DNA from: Pseudomonas gingeri | Lineage (GTDB): Bacteria; Pseudomonadota; Gammaproteobacteria; Pseudomonadales; Pseudomonadaceae | NCBI RefSeq assembly: GCF_013385635.1 | Contig: NZ_JACAPR010000007.1 | Coordinates: 29,260 to 93,259, forward strand | Direction of reading: 5' to 3' | DNA length: 64,000 bases | Shown: piece after piece, positions 19,035-29,576 of the stretch | Position numbering within the stretch: position 1 is the stretch's first letter | How the letters are laid out: every line of letters begins with the position of its first letter | The notes under the pieces: generated by a model | The model's database searches: none | Seen by the model: the letters and a program-made list of their open reading frames with translations, nothing else | Told to the model about the DNA's origin: nothing | Made by a program: the position numbers and the translations under genes

Positions 19035-19496
19035 ATGGCGAGGCGATTGGCCGCCGTATTGGCGATGATGGGCGCGCTGCTGCTCAGCGGTTGCGGCAAC
19101 GATTACGGGGTTGACCAGCACGGCCGGAAGGTTGCCTCCGAGCGTCTGGACAAACAGTGGAAAGTGGTCAACTACTGGGCTGAATGGTGCGGTCCGTGCC
19201 GCACGGAGATCCCTGAGTTGAATGCCTTGTCCGAGCAGCTCAAGGGCCAGTCGGTGGGGGTGTTCGGGGTGAATTTCGACGGCTTGCAGGGCGATGACCT
19301 GGTCAAGGCCAGTGACGCGCTGGGGATCCAGTTCACGGTACTGGCGCAGGATCCGGCGGATTTCTTCGACCTGCCCCGCAGTGAGGCCTTGCCGGTGACC
19401 TACATCATCGATGACAAGGGCAAGGTCCGCGAACAACTGATGGGCGAGCAGACCGCGGCCGGTGTGCTGGAGCGGCTGAAGGCCCTCAAGGGCTGA
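19035..19496 (+). CDS. TlpA-like thiol:disulfide reductase lipoprotein
   Basis: 153 residues. A lipoprotein signal (about 1-19, lipobox LLSGC) precedes a thioredoxin fold with the active-site motif WCGPC (near residue 53) and the cis-Pro segment ALPVTYIID. It should be anchored in the periplasm and reduce disulfides there, as TlpA/ResA proteins do. ATG at 19035 is preferred since GGGGG lies 9 nt before it; ATG at 19026 overlaps that site. It is divergent from arsC and convergent with the FUSC gene. Confidence 0.87.
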   Translation: MARRLAAVLAMMGALLLSGCGNDYGVDQHGRKVASERLDKQWKVVNYWAEWCGPCRTEIPELNALSEQLKGQSVGVFGVNFDGLQGDDLVKASDALGIQFTVLAQDPADFFDLPRSEALPVTYIIDDKGKVREQLMGEQTAAGVLERLKALKG

Positions 19497-19499
19497 CGC

Positions 19500-20582
19500 T
19501 CAGGAACCCGGCGTCTTCGAGCCGGTCGCCGGTGGTTTTCCCCAGAGCGGTCGGACGATCAGCGCGATCATGATCACCAGCAGTGCAGCGCCCAGGCTGT
19601 TGGACACGCGCAGGTAGGTGAGGCCGATTTCACTGCCATCGGGTTGGCTCAACTGGGCCACCAGGATGAAGTGCGGCGTCAGAAACAGCATATAGGCCAG
19701 GTAGCTGATATTGCGGCAGGCCAGTGTCCCGATCGACAGCGGCAGGATCAGCCACGCCAGCAGCAACGGCGAGTGGACAAGATGGCCCAGCAGCATGGCG
19801 ATCAGTGCACCGAGCACGGTACCTGCCACCCGTTCGACAGACACCTTCAGGGTGGCGGCAAAACCGGGTTGGCTGATCAGCAGTACGGTCAGGATCATCC
19901 AGTAGCCGTGGTCCAGTGCGCAGTAGTGCACGGCGGCCACTGCAATGGCCGTGGCGATGGCCACGCACACGCCGTGCAGAAAACCCTGTGAGTCGGGGTT
20001 GAGGTGTTGCCGTAGCGTGCTCGACAAGGTTACGGGCGGCTCGCCCGGGACCACCGCCTGCTCGTAGGGGCACCATGACAGCAGGGTGACACTGCTTGCC
20101 CAGAGGCTGCCGTAGAGAAAGTAGCAGCCATAACCGAGGGCATGTTCGAGGTCGTTTCCGGCAAAGGCCGTCGAGACCGCGAAGGCCGTGGCGACCAGCA
20201 ACGCCGGGAAGCCGATCCGCTTGCCCGCCACGATAGCGAAGGCGCCACAGAAGCCGATGAACGCAGCCAGGCCGATCATCAGTGGCGCGCAGGCGGCGCT
20301 CCAGACCCCAAGCCCCGAAGCGAATGCGCCGGCCAGGCCAAATACCAGGGCGAACCGGCAGCGGCTGGCGAAGCGCCCGCCGGGCAGGCTGATGTAGCTC
20401 CAGAACGCGGCGATGGCCGACCAGCCGAGCAGCGGGTTGTGACAGTACGCGGCGAGGATCGCCGGGAACGCACACACGATCCCGCCGCGGAGGAGGTCGG
20501 CCAGGTGGCGCGGGTGGGCGGTATATGCGTCTGTCAACCGACGCAGGATCGCCGCCGCTTTCGAGGTCATGGGCTGTTGCAT
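19500..20582 (-). CDS. FUSC-family inner-membrane protein
   Basis: 360 residues with two blocks of hydrophobic helices (about 30-170 and 210-345) separated by a soluble stretch, and the conserved GYWMILTVLLISQPGFAATL segment seen in FUSC/YccS/AaeB proteins. Relatives export aromatic acids or are uncharacterised. It lies 7 bp after the lldD stop on the same strand, so it is probably co-transcribed with L-lactate dehydrogenase. ATG at 20582 or 20570 are both possible. Confidence 0.75.
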   Translation of the reverse strand: MQQPMTSKAAAILRRLTDAYTAHPRHLADLLRGGIVCAFPAILAAYCHNPLLGWSAIAAFWSYISLPGGRFASRCRFALVFGLAGAFASGLGVWSAACAPLMIGLAAFIGFCGAFAIVAGKRIGFPALLVATAFAVSTAFAGNDLEHALGYGCYFLYGSLWASSVTLLSWCPYEQAVVPGEPPVTLSSTLRQHLNPDSQGFLHGVCVAIATAIAVAAVHYCALDHGYWMILTVLLISQPGFAATLKVSVERVAGTVLGALIAMLLGHLVHSPLLLAWLILPLSIGTLACRNISYLAYMLFLTPHFILVAQLSQPDGSEIGLTYLRVSNSLGAALLVIMIALIVRPLWGKPPATGSKTPGS

Positions 20583-20589
20583 GATGGAC

Positions 20590-21735
20590 TCAGCAGACCG
20601 GAGTGCGGGCGAGGATGGATTCGTTGATCTGATCGATCGACGTCACTCCGGTCAGGGTCATCGCCACGCGCATTTCCTGGGCGAAGATATCCAGCATGTT
20701 TTCCACGCCGTGTTGCCCTGCAGCCGCCAGGGCGTACACCGTCGAGCGCCCGAGCAGCACGCTTTTCGCCCCCAGGGCCAGCATCCGCACCACGTCCAGT
20801 CCCGAGCGGATGCCCGAGTCGACCAGCACGGTCAGGTCGCTGCCCACGGCCTGGGCAATCGGCGGCAGCGCCTTGGCGGTGGACAGCACCCCGTCGAGCT
20901 GACGGCCGCCATGGTTGGAGACCACGATCCCATCGGCGCCGAAGCTGACGGCGTCCTTGGCGTCCTGTGGGTCGAGGATGCCCTTGATGATCATCGGGCC
21001 CTTCCAGAATTCGCGGATCCACTCCAGGTCCTTCCAACTTATGGACGGGTCGAAGTTGTTGCCCAACCAGCCGACGTAATCTTCCAGAGTGGTGGCCCTG
21101 CCCAGGTAGCGGGAGATATTGCCCAGGTCATGGGGACGCCCGAGGACACCGACGTTCAAGGCCCAATCCGGCTTCATGGTCGCCTGCAGGATCCGCCGTG
21201 GCGCGGCGAACGGGCCGGACATGCCCGAATGTGCATCACGATAACGCGCGCCCGGGGTCGGCATATCCACGGTGAACACCAGGGTCTTGACGCCGGCGGC
21301 CTGTGCCCGTTCCAGGGCGTTGCGCATGAAGCCGCGGTCCTTGAGTACATAGAGCTGGAACCAGATGGCCTGCGGGCTTTGCGACGAGACTTCCTCTATG
21401 GAGCACACCGAGACGGTCGACAGGCAGTAGGGAATGCCCTTGTTGGCGGCAGCCTTGGCCGCCTGGACTTCGCCACGACGGGCATACATGCCGGTCAGTC
21501 CCACCGGGCTCAGGGTGATGGGCATCGCCATCGGCTGGTCGAACAGGCTGGTCTTCAGGCTCAGGTTGTCGACGTTCTTCAGGATCCGCTGGCGCAGGCT
21601 GACGTCCGCCAGGTCCGAACCGTTTTTCCTGAGGGTGTGCTCGGCGTAGGCGCCGCCATCGATGTAGTCGAACAGAAAGCGTGGCAACTTGCGACGTGCG
21701 GCTTCGCGGTAGTCAGTGGCCGATGAAATGATCAT
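20590..21735 (-). CDS. lldD: Membrane-associated L-lactate dehydrogenase LldD
   Basis: 381 residues, FMN-dependent alpha-hydroxy-acid dehydrogenase. The start [20 protein letters not shown] is diagnostic. The active site is [11 protein letters not shown] (His near residue 275) with [18 protein letters not shown] for FMN binding. It oxidises L-lactate to pyruvate and passes electrons to quinone. The usual partners lldP and lldR are absent; a FUSC gene follows instead. Confidence 0.96.
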   Translation of the reverse strand: MIISSATDYREAARRKLPRFLFDYIDGGAYAEHTLRKNGSDLADVSLRQRILKNVDNLSLKTSLFDQPMAMPITLSPVGLTGMYARRGEVQAAKAAANKGIPYCLSTVSVCSIEEVSSQSPQAIWFQLYVLKDRGFMRNALERAQAAGVKTLVFTVDMPTPGARYRDAHSGMSGPFAAPRRILQATMKPDWALNVGVLGRPHDLGNISRYLGRATTLEDYVGWLGNNFDPSISWKDLEWIREFWKGPMIIKGILDPQDAKDAVSFGADGIVVSNHGGRQLDGVLSTAKALPPIAQAVGSDLTVLVDSGIRSGLDVVRMLALGAKSVLLGRSTVYALAAAGQHGVENMLDIFAQEMRVAMTLTGVTSIDQINESILARTPVC

Positions 21736-21888
21736 GGGAGCGATTCCTCTGAGTGACAGGGTTGGCGTACCTGAGCGTTGATCCGGGGATATCGCTGTGG
21801 GGTGGCCGACGGGGTCAGAGTAGGGAAAACTTCTTCATGATAAAAACAACTTTTTCAACTTGAATTAAGTCGCAAATGGAATACTGGT

Positions 21889-21975
21889 GAGCCTGCGGAC
21901 GCGGAGCGCAACGACCTGGTGGCCGCCGGGTTGGGCATGGCTTTACTGCCGCGCCTTGCTGGAATTGGCGGAGGA
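21889..21975 (+). pseudogene. Possible relic of a LysR-type regulator C-terminus
   Basis: A short frame reads ERNDLVAAGLGMALLPRLAG, which looks like the conserved VAAGLGxALLPR segment near the end of LysR effector domains. It has no upstream coding part and runs into unrelated sequence. It lies in the 318-bp gap (21736-22053) between lldD and the META-domain gene, where otherwise only the lldD promoter is expected. The match is short and could be chance. Confidence 0.35.
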
Positions 21976-22053
21976 AATGAAAGGGATGTGATGGGTGATG
22001 CAGGCGCCGTATGTTTCAGGTCACGACGCCTCGGCTATCCGGCTGAAAGCGCT

Positions 22054-22458
22054 TCAGCCTTCTTCCGACCACAAACGCAGGGGCTGGCCTTGAGCCGGCC
22101 AGAAACGCACCTGTTCCACCGGGGAAATATCCCAGCGCTGGACCGTTTCCAGGGCCTGCAGGAAGCGTTTTTCCTGCTCCATCAAGGCTGGGGCACAAAG
22201 CTTGCGAGTGCTGCCGACCTTGCCGAAGCTCAAGGTGTCGCCTTCCAGGGTATAGGGGGCGAACCAGTGGTTGCAGCCGCCGGTGCCGTAGGCCCGGCCA
22301 TCATCGCCGAGGGTGATGGTCAGGTGGCTGTTGTCGATCAGCGGACGTTCGCCGATCCACTCCAGCACGTAGCTGTGATCCTGCTGCAACTGCACACGGT
22401 CGCCGGTACAGCCCAACAGGCTGGTCGCCAGCATCCCCAGAATCACCGCTTGTTTCAT
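22054..22458 (-). CDS. META-domain lipoprotein (HslJ-like)
   Basis: 134 residues with a lipoprotein signal (lipobox SLLGC, Cys17). The META-type core includes YVLEWIGERPLIDNSHLTITLGDDG, GTGGCNHW and EKRFLQALETVQRW. HslJ relatives are heat-induced or novobiocin-resistance proteins of the envelope, of unclear mechanism. Its ATG overlaps the stop of the upstream gene in a TAATG junction, so the two are coupled. Confidence 0.8.
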   Translation of the reverse strand: MKQAVILGMLATSLLGCTGDRVQLQQDHSYVLEWIGERPLIDNSHLTITLGDDGRAYGTGGCNHWFAPYTLEGDTLSFGKVGSTRKLCAPALMEQEKRFLQALETVQRWDISPVEQVRFWPAQGQPLRLWSEEG

Positions 22459-22892
22459 TATGTTGCCTCCTGGCATTTCGGGCAGAGGTGCTTCTCGCCC
22501 TGTGTGGTCCAACCCAGCTCGGCGATACGTGCCGTGGCTGCAGGTTTCTGCGCGGGAGCGCCGAGCTTGGCGTCCACCGCGAATTCGAAGTTCAGCTCCT
22601 TGGCGCAGCTGTCGCAGTTGACCTGCCACTGATGAATCGCCAGCTCGCCGAACACCGGTCCACGAGCCATGGCGGTCCACTGGCCCGGCGGGTTGATCAG
22701 GTGCCGCACGGTTTCGACGGTCAGGCGCATGGACAGGTCCTTGCTGCCCTTGAGGGTGACCAGCAGCACGTCGTCGATGCGGATCGAGCCACCGTTGCCG
22801 GTAACCTGGTAACGACCCGGCACCAGGGCGCGGCATTCGGTCAGGGTGTGTTGCGGGTTCATCAGGCTGTAGCGGAAATCGTGTTCGACCAT
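22458..22892 (-). CDS. Conserved hypothetical with two CxxC zinc-ribbon motifs
   Basis: 144 residues from an ATG preceded by TTGGAGG. The protein ends in a likely zinc site made of NCDSCAKEL (near 98) and HLCPKCQ (near 138). The first half looks like a beta-rich domain (GRYQVTGNGGSIRIDDVLLVTLKG). I do not recognise a named family. It is translationally coupled to the META lipoprotein gene downstream. Confidence 0.65.
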   Translation of the reverse strand: MVEHDFRYSLMNPQHTLTECRALVPGRYQVTGNGGSIRIDDVLLVTLKGSKDLSMRLTVETVRHLINPPGQWTAMARGPVFGELAIHQWQVNCDSCAKELNFEFAVDAKLGAPAQKPAATARIAELGWTTQGEKHLCPKCQEAT

Positions 22893-22988
22893 GGGTCCTC
22901 CAAATATGGCCGGTATGCTAGCACGCAGACGCGAACCGGATAGCGCCGGCATGCGACCTTCGATCCGGTTCACGCCACTGTTGCCGGC

Positions 22989-23978
22989 TCAGCCGTGCAC
23001 CAGGTTGCGGGCCTGGCCGGATTTCCATGCGGCGATGTTGTCCAGGGTGGTCGTGGCGATCGCCGCCAGCGCTTCGTGAGTGAGGAACGCCTGGTGGGCG
23101 GTGACGATCACGTTGGGAAAGGTCAGCAGGCGTGCCAGTACATCGTCCTGCAACGGCAGGTCGGAGCGATCCTCGAAGAACAGCTGTGCCTCTTCCTCAT
23201 AGACATCCAGCCCGAGGTAACCGAGCTGGCCCTCCTTGAGCGCGTCGATCAGCGCCGGGGTGTCCACCAGGCCGCCACGTCCGGTGTTGATCAGCATGGC
23301 GCCGGGTTGCAGGTGGGCGAGGGTGTCGCGGTTGATCAGGTGCCGGGTAGCGCTGTTCAGCGGGCAATGCAGGCTGATGATCCGCGACCGGCCGAGCAAC
23401 TCCGGCAGTTCCAGGTAGCGGGCGCCCAGGGCCACGACCTCGGGGTTGGGGCAGGGATCGTACGCCAGCAACTCGCAGCCGAATCCGGCCATGATCCGGG
23501 CGAAGGTCGCGCCGATCTGCCCGGTGCCGACCACACCGACGGTTTTCCCCACCAGGTCGAAGCCGGTCAGCCCGTGCAGGCTGAAGTCACCCTCGCGGGT
23601 CCGGTTGTAGGCGCGGTACAGGCGGCGGTTGAGGGCGAGGATCAAGGCCACGGCATGTTCGGCCACGGCATGGGGCGAGTAGGCCGGCACGCGCACCACG
23701 CTGAGCTCCAGGCGACTGGCGGCGTTCAGGTCGACGTGGTTGTAGCCGGCCGACCGCAGGGCGATCAGGCGGGTGCCGCCGGCGGCCAGTTGCTCCAGCA
23801 CCGGGGCACTCAGGTCATCGTTGATAAAGGCACAGACCACTTCATGCCCTGCGGCCAGCGTCGCGGTGTCCGGGCTCAGGCGGGCGGGCTGGAAGTGCAG
23901 TTCGAGATCGGCCATCGGCGCGACGGCCAGAAAGCTGTCGCGATCGTAGGTCTGGCTACTGAAAAGAATTCCACGCAT
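22989..23978 (-). CDS. ldhA: D-lactate dehydrogenase (fermentative, NAD-dependent) LdhA
   Basis: 329 residues of the D-2-hydroxyacid dehydrogenase family. NAD-binding motif VGVVGTGQIGATFARI (near 147); catalytic Arg in INTGRGGLVDT, Glu, and His in TAHQAFLTHEAL (near 297). It reduces pyruvate to D-lactate with NADH. Located downstream of gacS on the same strand, an arrangement conserved in fluorescent pseudomonads, with a REP-filled gap between. Confidence 0.93.
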   Translation of the reverse strand: MRGILFSSQTYDRDSFLAVAPMADLELHFQPARLSPDTATLAAGHEVVCAFINDDLSAPVLEQLAAGGTRLIALRSAGYNHVDLNAASRLELSVVRVPAYSPHAVAEHAVALILALNRRLYRAYNRTREGDFSLHGLTGFDLVGKTVGVVGTGQIGATFARIMAGFGCELLAYDPCPNPEVVALGARYLELPELLGRSRIISLHCPLNSATRHLINRDTLAHLQPGAMLINTGRGGLVDTPALIDALKEGQLGYLGLDVYEEEAQLFFEDRSDLPLQDDVLARLLTFPNVIVTAHQAFLTHEALAAIATTTLDNIAAWKSGQARNLVHG

Positions 23979-23994
23979 ATCGGGCTTCCTTGGA

Positions 23995-24165
23995 TATGAG
24001 CTGGCTTGCCAGCGAAGTTTCTGATTCTTTGCAGGAGCAGAGTTGGTGTAGAAGTGGGCGTGCCTGCGATGAGACCCTCGGGGCTGTTAAAAGCTTCGTG
24101 GGCAAGCCCCCTCCCACACAAGCCCACTCTCTCGCAAGCCCATTCCTGCACAAGCTCCGCGCCTA
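23995..24165. repeat. Diverged REP cluster
   Basis: Several REP halves in a row: GAGCTGGCTTGCCAGCGAAG near 24000, GTGGGCAAGCCCCCTCCCACAC near 24097-24120, and degenerate copies around 24130-24160. They fill the gap between ldhA and the gacS stop. Confidence 0.7.
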
Positions 24166-24202
24166 CATAACCCCGATTCCGGAATGACAGCTCAGGATGG
24201 GC

Positions 24203-26956
24203 TCAGGCGCTGACACGGGCCTCGATGGCAAGGCGGGCGATAGCCATGTCCAGTTCGTCGAGGGCCTTCTGGGCGTTGGGATCGTCCTGCTTGAGCAGGG
24301 TCTCGCTGCGCTGGCAGGCAGCACGCAATTGCGGTACGCCACAGTAGCGGGTGGCGCCATGGAGGCGATGGACCCGCTCGATCAGGCCGTTGTTGTCATG
24401 GGCTTCACGGGCCGCGCGGATCGCTTCGCGGTCGGCGTCCAGCGAAGCCAGGAGCATCGCCAGCATATCGGCGGCGAGGTCGGCCTTGCCCGCGGCCAGG
24501 CGCAGGCCTTCGTCCGGATCGAGGACCAGCAGGTCGCTGCCGCTGTTCCAGACTTCGCCGCTGCGCTCCTGGCCCTGGTTACGCAGGGCCAGGCCGGTCC
24601 ACTTCAACACCACCTGGGCCAACTGGCGTTCGCTGATGGGTTTGGTCAGATAGTCATCCATGCCGCTTTGCAGCAGGGCGCGCTTCTCGTTGGCCATGGC
24701 ATGGGCGGTCAGGGCGACGATGGGCAGCGGCGTGCTCTGCCGTTCGTTTTCCCACTGGCGAATCGCCTCGGTGGTCTGCCGGCCGTCCATGCCGGGCATC
24801 TGCACGTCCATCAGCACCAGGTCGAAGCGCGCCGTCTGTACGGCATCGATCGCCGAGTAGCCGCTTTCCACCGCCACGACCTCGGCGCCCATGTCTTCGA
24901 GCAGGGTCTGGACCAGCAGCAGGTTGGCCGGGTTGTCATCCACGCACAGCACTTGGGGTGCACGGCTGCTCAAGGGTTCGATGGGCTCGATGCGCATCGG
25001 ACGCGGGGTGATCAGGTCCGACAGGGCGCGGCGCAACTTGCGGGTGCAGGCCGGCTTGGCCTGGAGCTGGCTGTGGGGGTTGGGCACCGACAGGTGGAAC
25101 AGCGTCTGCTCGGTGGTCGGGCAGAGCACCATCACATGGCAGCCGAGGTGTTCCAGGTCCCAGATATGCTGGTTCAGTCGTTCGGGCGGCATGTCCTGGG
25201 CGGTGACGCCGAGTACCGCGAGGTCGATGGCCTGTTCGGTCTGGTGCGCGCCGGTCACGCCATTGGCGAGGTTCTGCAAGGTGTTGAACGGAATCACTTC
25301 CAGCCCGCAATCTTCCAGTTGGTGCTGCAGTGCCTGGCGCGCCAGCTCATGGTTTTCCAGCACGGCGACGCGCCGGCCGAGCAGCGGCGCGGCGGGCAGG
25401 TCTTCGATATCGTCGCGGGTCTTGGGCAGGCTCAGGCTGATCCAGAACTCGGAGCCTTCGCCCGGCGTGCTGTCCACGCCGATTTCACCGCCCATCTGTT
25501 CGATCAGGCGCTTGGAGATCACCAGGCCCAGGCCGGTGCCGCCGGGCTGGCGCGACAGCGAGTTGTCGGCCTGGCTGAAGGCCTGGAACAGCGCCCGCAC
25601 ATCCTGGTTCGACAGGCCGATGCCGGTGTCCTGCACGCTGATGCGCAATTGCACGCTGTCTTCGTGTTCTTCCTCGAGCATGGCCCGGGCGACGATGGTG
25701 CCCTCGCGGGTGAACTTGATCGCGTTGCTCACCAGGTTGGTGAGGATCTGCTTGAGCCGCAGCGGATCGCCGATCAGCGACAACGGCGTATCGCGATAGA
25801 CCAGGCTGACCAGTTCCAGCTGCTTGGCATGGGCGGCCGGGGCGAGAATGGTCAGGGTGTCCTGCAACAGGTCGCGCAGGTTGAACGGAATGCTGTCGAG
25901 TACCAGTTTGCCGGCTTCGATCTTCGAGAAGTCGAGGATCTCGTTGATGATCCCCAGCAGGCTGTCGGCGGATTTTTCGATGGTGCCCAGGTAGTCCAAC
26001 TGGCGCGGGGTCAGCTCGCTCTTCTGCAACAGGTGGGTGAAACCGAGGATGCCATTGAGCGGTGTGCGGATTTCATGGCTCATATTGGCGAGGAATTCGG
26101 ATTTGATCCGGCTGGCTTCCAGCGCTTCCTTGCGGGCCAGGTCCAGCTCGATGTTCTGGATTTCGATGGTTTCCAGGTTCTGCCGGACGTCTTCGGTGGC
26201 CTGGTCGATGCTGTGCTGCAATTCTTCCTGGGCGTTCTGCAGGGTTTCGGCCATGCGGTTGATACCCGAGGCCAGTTCGTCCAGCTCCTGGCTGCCGAGG
26301 GGCGGCAGGCGGGTTTCCAGGTTGCCGTCCTTGAGCTGGGCCACGGCCAGCTTGATCTTGCTGATCGGCGTATTGATGGTGCGGCTCATGCGCAGGGCCA
26401 GTAGCGCGGTGCCGAGCAGGCCGGTGGCGATCAGCAGCAGGCTGGCGAACAGGCTGCGATAGCCGCGCAACAACATGCCATTGTGGGACAGCTCCAGCTC
26501 GACCCAGCCGAGCAGCCGGTCGGCTTCGTCGGGGAGCGGTTCGCCGGCCATGTTGCGGTGCCGGCCGAAGACCGGCAGCAGGTAGCGGGTCGCGTCATTG
26601 CCGCTACGTTGCAGCATATGACTGCTGTTGCCGGTGGGCGGTTGGTTGAGCATGCTGGGGCCGGCATGGGCCAGCTGTTCGCGGTTGGCGCCGAGGAACG
26701 ATACGGCGCGCACGTCGGTCTGTTCCAGCGCCTGGGTGGCGACGCGCTCCAACTGTTCGCTGTCGTTGCGGCCCAGCGCCGGAGCCACCAGCGGTGCCAG
26801 TTGTTCGGCGATCATTTCCCCGCGTTGCAGCAACTGGGTTTGCAGGTCCGACTGTTGCAACCAGGTGAAATAGCCGCCCAGCACCAGGGCCATCAGTGTG
26901 GTCGGCAGCAGGGTGAGCAGTAGGACGCGGCCTTTGATGCCCAGGTTTTTAAGCAC
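24203..26956 (-). CDS. gacS: Global sensor histidine kinase GacS (tripartite hybrid)
   Basis: 917 residues from a GTG start with GGAGAG six bases before it. Order: helix (about 10-30), periplasmic sensor (about 31-165), helix (about 168-188), HAMP (about 190-243), histidine kinase with phospho-acceptor His294 in [12 protein letters not shown], ATPase boxes DTGIGLS and GGTGLGL, a receiver domain ([13 protein letters not shown]; acceptor Asp in [13 protein letters not shown] near 717) and an HPt domain with [11 protein letters not shown] (His near 863). GacS phosphorylates GacA, which switches on small RNAs that antagonise RsmA/CsrA and so controls secondary metabolism and biofilm. Divergent from cysM, as in other Pseudomonas. 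Confidence 0.96.
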   Translation of the reverse strand: MLKNLGIKGRVLLLTLLPTTLMALVLGGYFTWLQQSDLQTQLLQRGEMIAEQLAPLVAPALGRNDSEQLERVATQALEQTDVRAVSFLGANREQLAHAGPSMLNQPPTGNSSHMLQRSGNDATRYLLPVFGRHRNMAGEPLPDEADRLLGWVELELSHNGMLLRGYRSLFASLLLIATGLLGTALLALRMSRTINTPISKIKLAVAQLKDGNLETRLPPLGSQELDELASGINRMAETLQNAQEELQHSIDQATEDVRQNLETIEIQNIELDLARKEALEASRIKSEFLANMSHEIRTPLNGILGFTHLLQKSELTPRQLDYLGTIEKSADSLLGIINEILDFSKIEAGKLVLDSIPFNLRDLLQDTLTILAPAAHAKQLELVSLVYRDTPLSLIGDPLRLKQILTNLVSNAIKFTREGTIVARAMLEEEHEDSVQLRISVQDTGIGLSNQDVRALFQAFSQADNSLSRQPGGTGLGLVISKRLIEQMGGEIGVDSTPGEGSEFWISLSLPKTRDDIEDLPAAPLLGRRVAVLENHELARQALQHQLEDCGLEVIPFNTLQNLANGVTGAHQTEQAIDLAVLGVTAQDMPPERLNQHIWDLEHLGCHVMVLCPTTEQTLFHLSVPNPHSQLQAKPACTRKLRRALSDLITPRPMRIEPIEPLSSRAPQVLCVDDNPANLLLVQTLLEDMGAEVVAVESGYSAIDAVQTARFDLVLMDVQMPGMDGRQTTEAIRQWENERQSTPLPIVALTAHAMANEKRALLQSGMDDYLTKPISERQLAQVVLKWTGLALRNQGQERSGEVWNSGSDLLVLDPDEGLRLAAGKADLAADMLAMLLASLDADREAIRAAREAHDNNGLIERVHRLHGATRYCGVPQLRAACQRSETLLKQDDPNAQKALDELDMAIARLAIEARVSA

Positions 26957-27201
26957 GCAATACTCTCCATCAGATACAGCGTCCGGCAGACACGGCGATC
27001 TTCGATTCTCGGCGCGCGCTTCCTGCGCCCGCTCCACCTGCGCAGTGTAGGGGAGGCACAAACCACAAGCCACAGGCCTGCACGGGCTTCTGCCGTTTAA
27101 GCTTATAGCTGAAGTGAATAACGTCTGCACTTTGCGTGATATGGGCCGCAGGCGTTTGCCGGTATGATAGGCGCCCCCGCAGTCTGGATTGCGAATACGC
27201 C

Positions 27202-28104
27202 ATGACCTTGCAGTACCCCACGATCGCCGATTGCATCGGCAACACGCCCCTGGTTCGCCTGCAACGCTTGCCCGGAGCGACCAGCAACACCCTGCTGCTC
27301 AAGCTTGAAGGGAACAATCCCGCGGGGTCCGTGAAGGACCGTCCGGCACTGTCGATGATCACCCGCGCCGAGTTGCGTGGGCAGATCCAGGCCGGCGACA
27401 CGCTGATCGAAGCGACCTCGGGCAATACCGGGATCGCCCTGGCGATGGCTGCCGCGATCAAGGGCTACAAGATGATCCTGATCATGCCCGACAACTCCAC
27501 CGCCGAACGCAAGGCGGCCATGACCGCCTATGGCGCCGAGCTGATCCTGGTCAGTCGCGAGGAAGGCATGGAAGGCGCCCGTGACCTGGCCGAGCGGATG
27601 CAGGCCGAAGGGCGCGGCAAGGTCCTCGACCAGTTCGCCAACGGTGACAACCCCGAGGCGCACTACACCAGCACCGGTCCGGAAATCTGGCGGCAGACCC
27701 AGGGCACCATCACCCATTTCGTCAGTTCCATGGGCACCACCGGGACCATCATGGGGGTGTCGCGCTACCTGAAAGAGCAGAGCCCGGACGTGCAGATCGT
27801 CGGCCTGCAACCAATGGAAGGTGCGTCGATTCCCGGCATCCGCCGCTGGCCCCACGAATACCTGCCGAAGATTTTCCAGGCCGAGCGGGTCGACCGCATC
27901 GTCGACATGGGCCAGGAAGAGGCCGAGGACGTGATGCGTCGTCTGGCCCGTGAAGAAGGAATTTTCTGCGGCGTGTCCTCGGGCGGCGCGGTGGCGGCGA
28001 TGTTGCGCCTGTCCCGGGAAGTCGAGAACGCGGTGATGGTCGCGATCATCTGTGACCGCGGCGACCGCTACCTGTCGACCGGCATCTACGACGCGCCCAA
28101 CTGA
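27202..28104 (+). CDS. cysM: Cysteine synthase B, CysM
   Basis: 300 residues, fold-type II PLP enzyme. The PLP lysine is Lys45 in [24 protein letters not shown] binds the substrate carboxylate, and the [13 protein letters not shown] loop binds the cofactor phosphate. It makes cysteine from O-acetylserine (or phosphoserine) and sulfide or thiosulfate. ATG at 27202 was chosen because the protein then starts [20 protein letters not shown], as in homologues. It overlaps rlmD by 1 nt (TGATG), so the two are coupled. Confidence 0.96.
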   Translation: MTLQYPTIADCIGNTPLVRLQRLPGATSNTLLLKLEGNNPAGSVKDRPALSMITRAELRGQIQAGDTLIEATSGNTGIALAMAAAIKGYKMILIMPDNSTAERKAAMTAYGAELILVSREEGMEGARDLAERMQAEGRGKVLDQFANGDNPEAHYTSTGPEIWRQTQGTITHFVSSMGTTGTIMGVSRYLKEQSPDVQIVGLQPMEGASIPGIRRWPHEYLPKIFQAERVDRIVDMGQEEAEDVMRRLAREEGIFCGVSSGGAVAAMLRLSREVENAVMVAIICDRGDRYLSTGIYDAPN

Positions 28105-29456
28105 TGGCCAAGCATGAGAGAGGCCTGCGCTTCCAACCGAGTGGCGGTAGCCGGGCCCCGCAAGTGCCTGTGGGCAAGAAACAACGCCTGACGATCGAGC
28201 GGTTGGCCAACGATGGCCGCGGGATCGCGTTTATCGAAGGCCGTACCTGGTTTGTCGCCGGCGCCCTGGCCGGCGAAGAGGTCGAGGCCCGTGTGCTCGG
28301 CGCCCATGGCAAGGTGGTCGAGGCCCGTACCGAACGGGTGTTCCTCGCCAGCGAGCGGCGGCGTCCGGCACCTTGCGCCCATGCCGGACGTTGCGGTGGC
28401 TGCAGTGTGCAACATATGCCCCACGATGATCAGTTGGCCCTGAAACAGCGCATGCTCGCCGAGCAGTTGTCGCGGGTGGCCGGTGTCGAACCCGAGGAGT
28501 GGGCGGCGCCCCTGACCGGTCCGGAGTTCGGCTATCGCCGCCGGGCGCGGGTGGCGGTGCGCTGGGATGCCAAGGCAAAAAAACTCGAGGTGGGTTTTCG
28601 TGCGGCGTCCAGCCAGGACATCGTCGGCATCGACGACTGCCCGGTGCTGGTACAGGCCTTGCAACCGATCATGAGCGGCTTGCCGGCAATGCTGCGACGC
28701 CTGGGCAAACCCCAGGCCTTGGGTCATGTCGAGTTGTTCAGCGGTTCGGCGCTGGCGGTGTTGTTGCGCCATATGTCGCCGTTGTCGGCCGATGACCTGC
28801 AGGTCCTGCAAGCCTTTTGCGCGGAACATGGCGCACAACTCTGGCTGCATGGCGAGGACGGGCCGCAACCGGTCGACCCGACGCGGTCCCTCGGTTATCG
28901 CCTGGAGGCGTGGGATCTGGAGCTGGCGTACCGGCCGGGGGATTTTGTCCAGGTCAATGCCGGGGTCAACGAAGCGATGGTGGCCCAGGCGCTTGACTGG
29001 CTCAAGCCTGAGGCCGGCGAGCGGGTGCTTGACCTGTTCTGCGGGCTGGGCAACTTTGCCTTGCCGCTGGCCCGTCGGGTCCGTGAAGTGGTGGCGGTGG
29101 AGGGCGTGCAGACCATGGTCGAGCGCGCCGCTGCCAATGCCGCTAGCAACAATCTGCATAACGTGGCTTTTTTTCAGGCCGATTTATCCCAGCCCCTGAG
29201 TGATGCCGGTTGGGCCAAAGCAGGCTTTTCTGCGGTACTCTTGGACCCACCACGCGATGGTGCTTTCGAGGTGGTGGGCAAGCTCGCCGCACTGGGTGCC
29301 GAGCGATTGGTGTATGTGTCGTGCAACCCGGCAACTTTGGCGCGCGACACGGTCGAATTGATCAAGCAGGGCTACCGGTTAAAACGTGCCGGGATCCTCG
29401 ATATGTTTCCGCAGACCGCGCATGTCGAGGCCATGGCGTTATTTGAAGCGAGCTAG
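28104..29456 (+). CDS. rlmD: 23S rRNA (uracil-1939-C5)-methyltransferase RlmD
   Basis: 450 residues. An N-terminal TRAM domain (about 18-75) precedes the 4Fe-4S cysteine cluster ([10 protein letters not shown], near 92-101, plus a later Cys), a SAM-binding domain ([16 protein letters not shown] near 309) and the nucleophile motif [13 protein letters not shown] (Cys near 402). It methylates U1939 of 23S rRNA. It is translationally coupled to cysM and followed 120 bp later by relA, the usual order in fluorescent pseudomonads. Confidence 0.95.
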   Translation: MAKHERGLRFQPSGGSRAPQVPVGKKQRLTIERLANDGRGIAFIEGRTWFVAGALAGEEVEARVLGAHGKVVEARTERVFLASERRRPAPCAHAGRCGGCSVQHMPHDDQLALKQRMLAEQLSRVAGVEPEEWAAPLTGPEFGYRRRARVAVRWDAKAKKLEVGFRAASSQDIVGIDDCPVLVQALQPIMSGLPAMLRRLGKPQALGHVELFSGSALAVLLRHMSPLSADDLQVLQAFCAEHGAQLWLHGEDGPQPVDPTRSLGYRLEAWDLELAYRPGDFVQVNAGVNEAMVAQALDWLKPEAGERVLDLFCGLGNFALPLARRVREVVAVEGVQTMVERAAANAASNNLHNVAFFQADLSQPLSDAGWAKAGFSAVLLDPPRDGAFEVVGKLAALGAERLVYVSCNPATLARDTVELIKQGYRLKRAGILDMFPQTAHVEAMALFEAS

Positions 29457-29576
29457 GATGCTCGTCTAGTCCGACTGGCCGCCCCCGTATTCCGACCAGC
29501 CTTGCCGGAATGCAGGGGCGATGAACGGCCAGCGATTTTGACGCATTGAATCTGCGTCGTAGGGAAGGTAAGCAAG

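Noticed and set aside
24197..26404. 735-codon open frame antisense to gacS
   Set aside because: No domain recognised; composition of a shadow frame; gacS is intact on the opposite strand.
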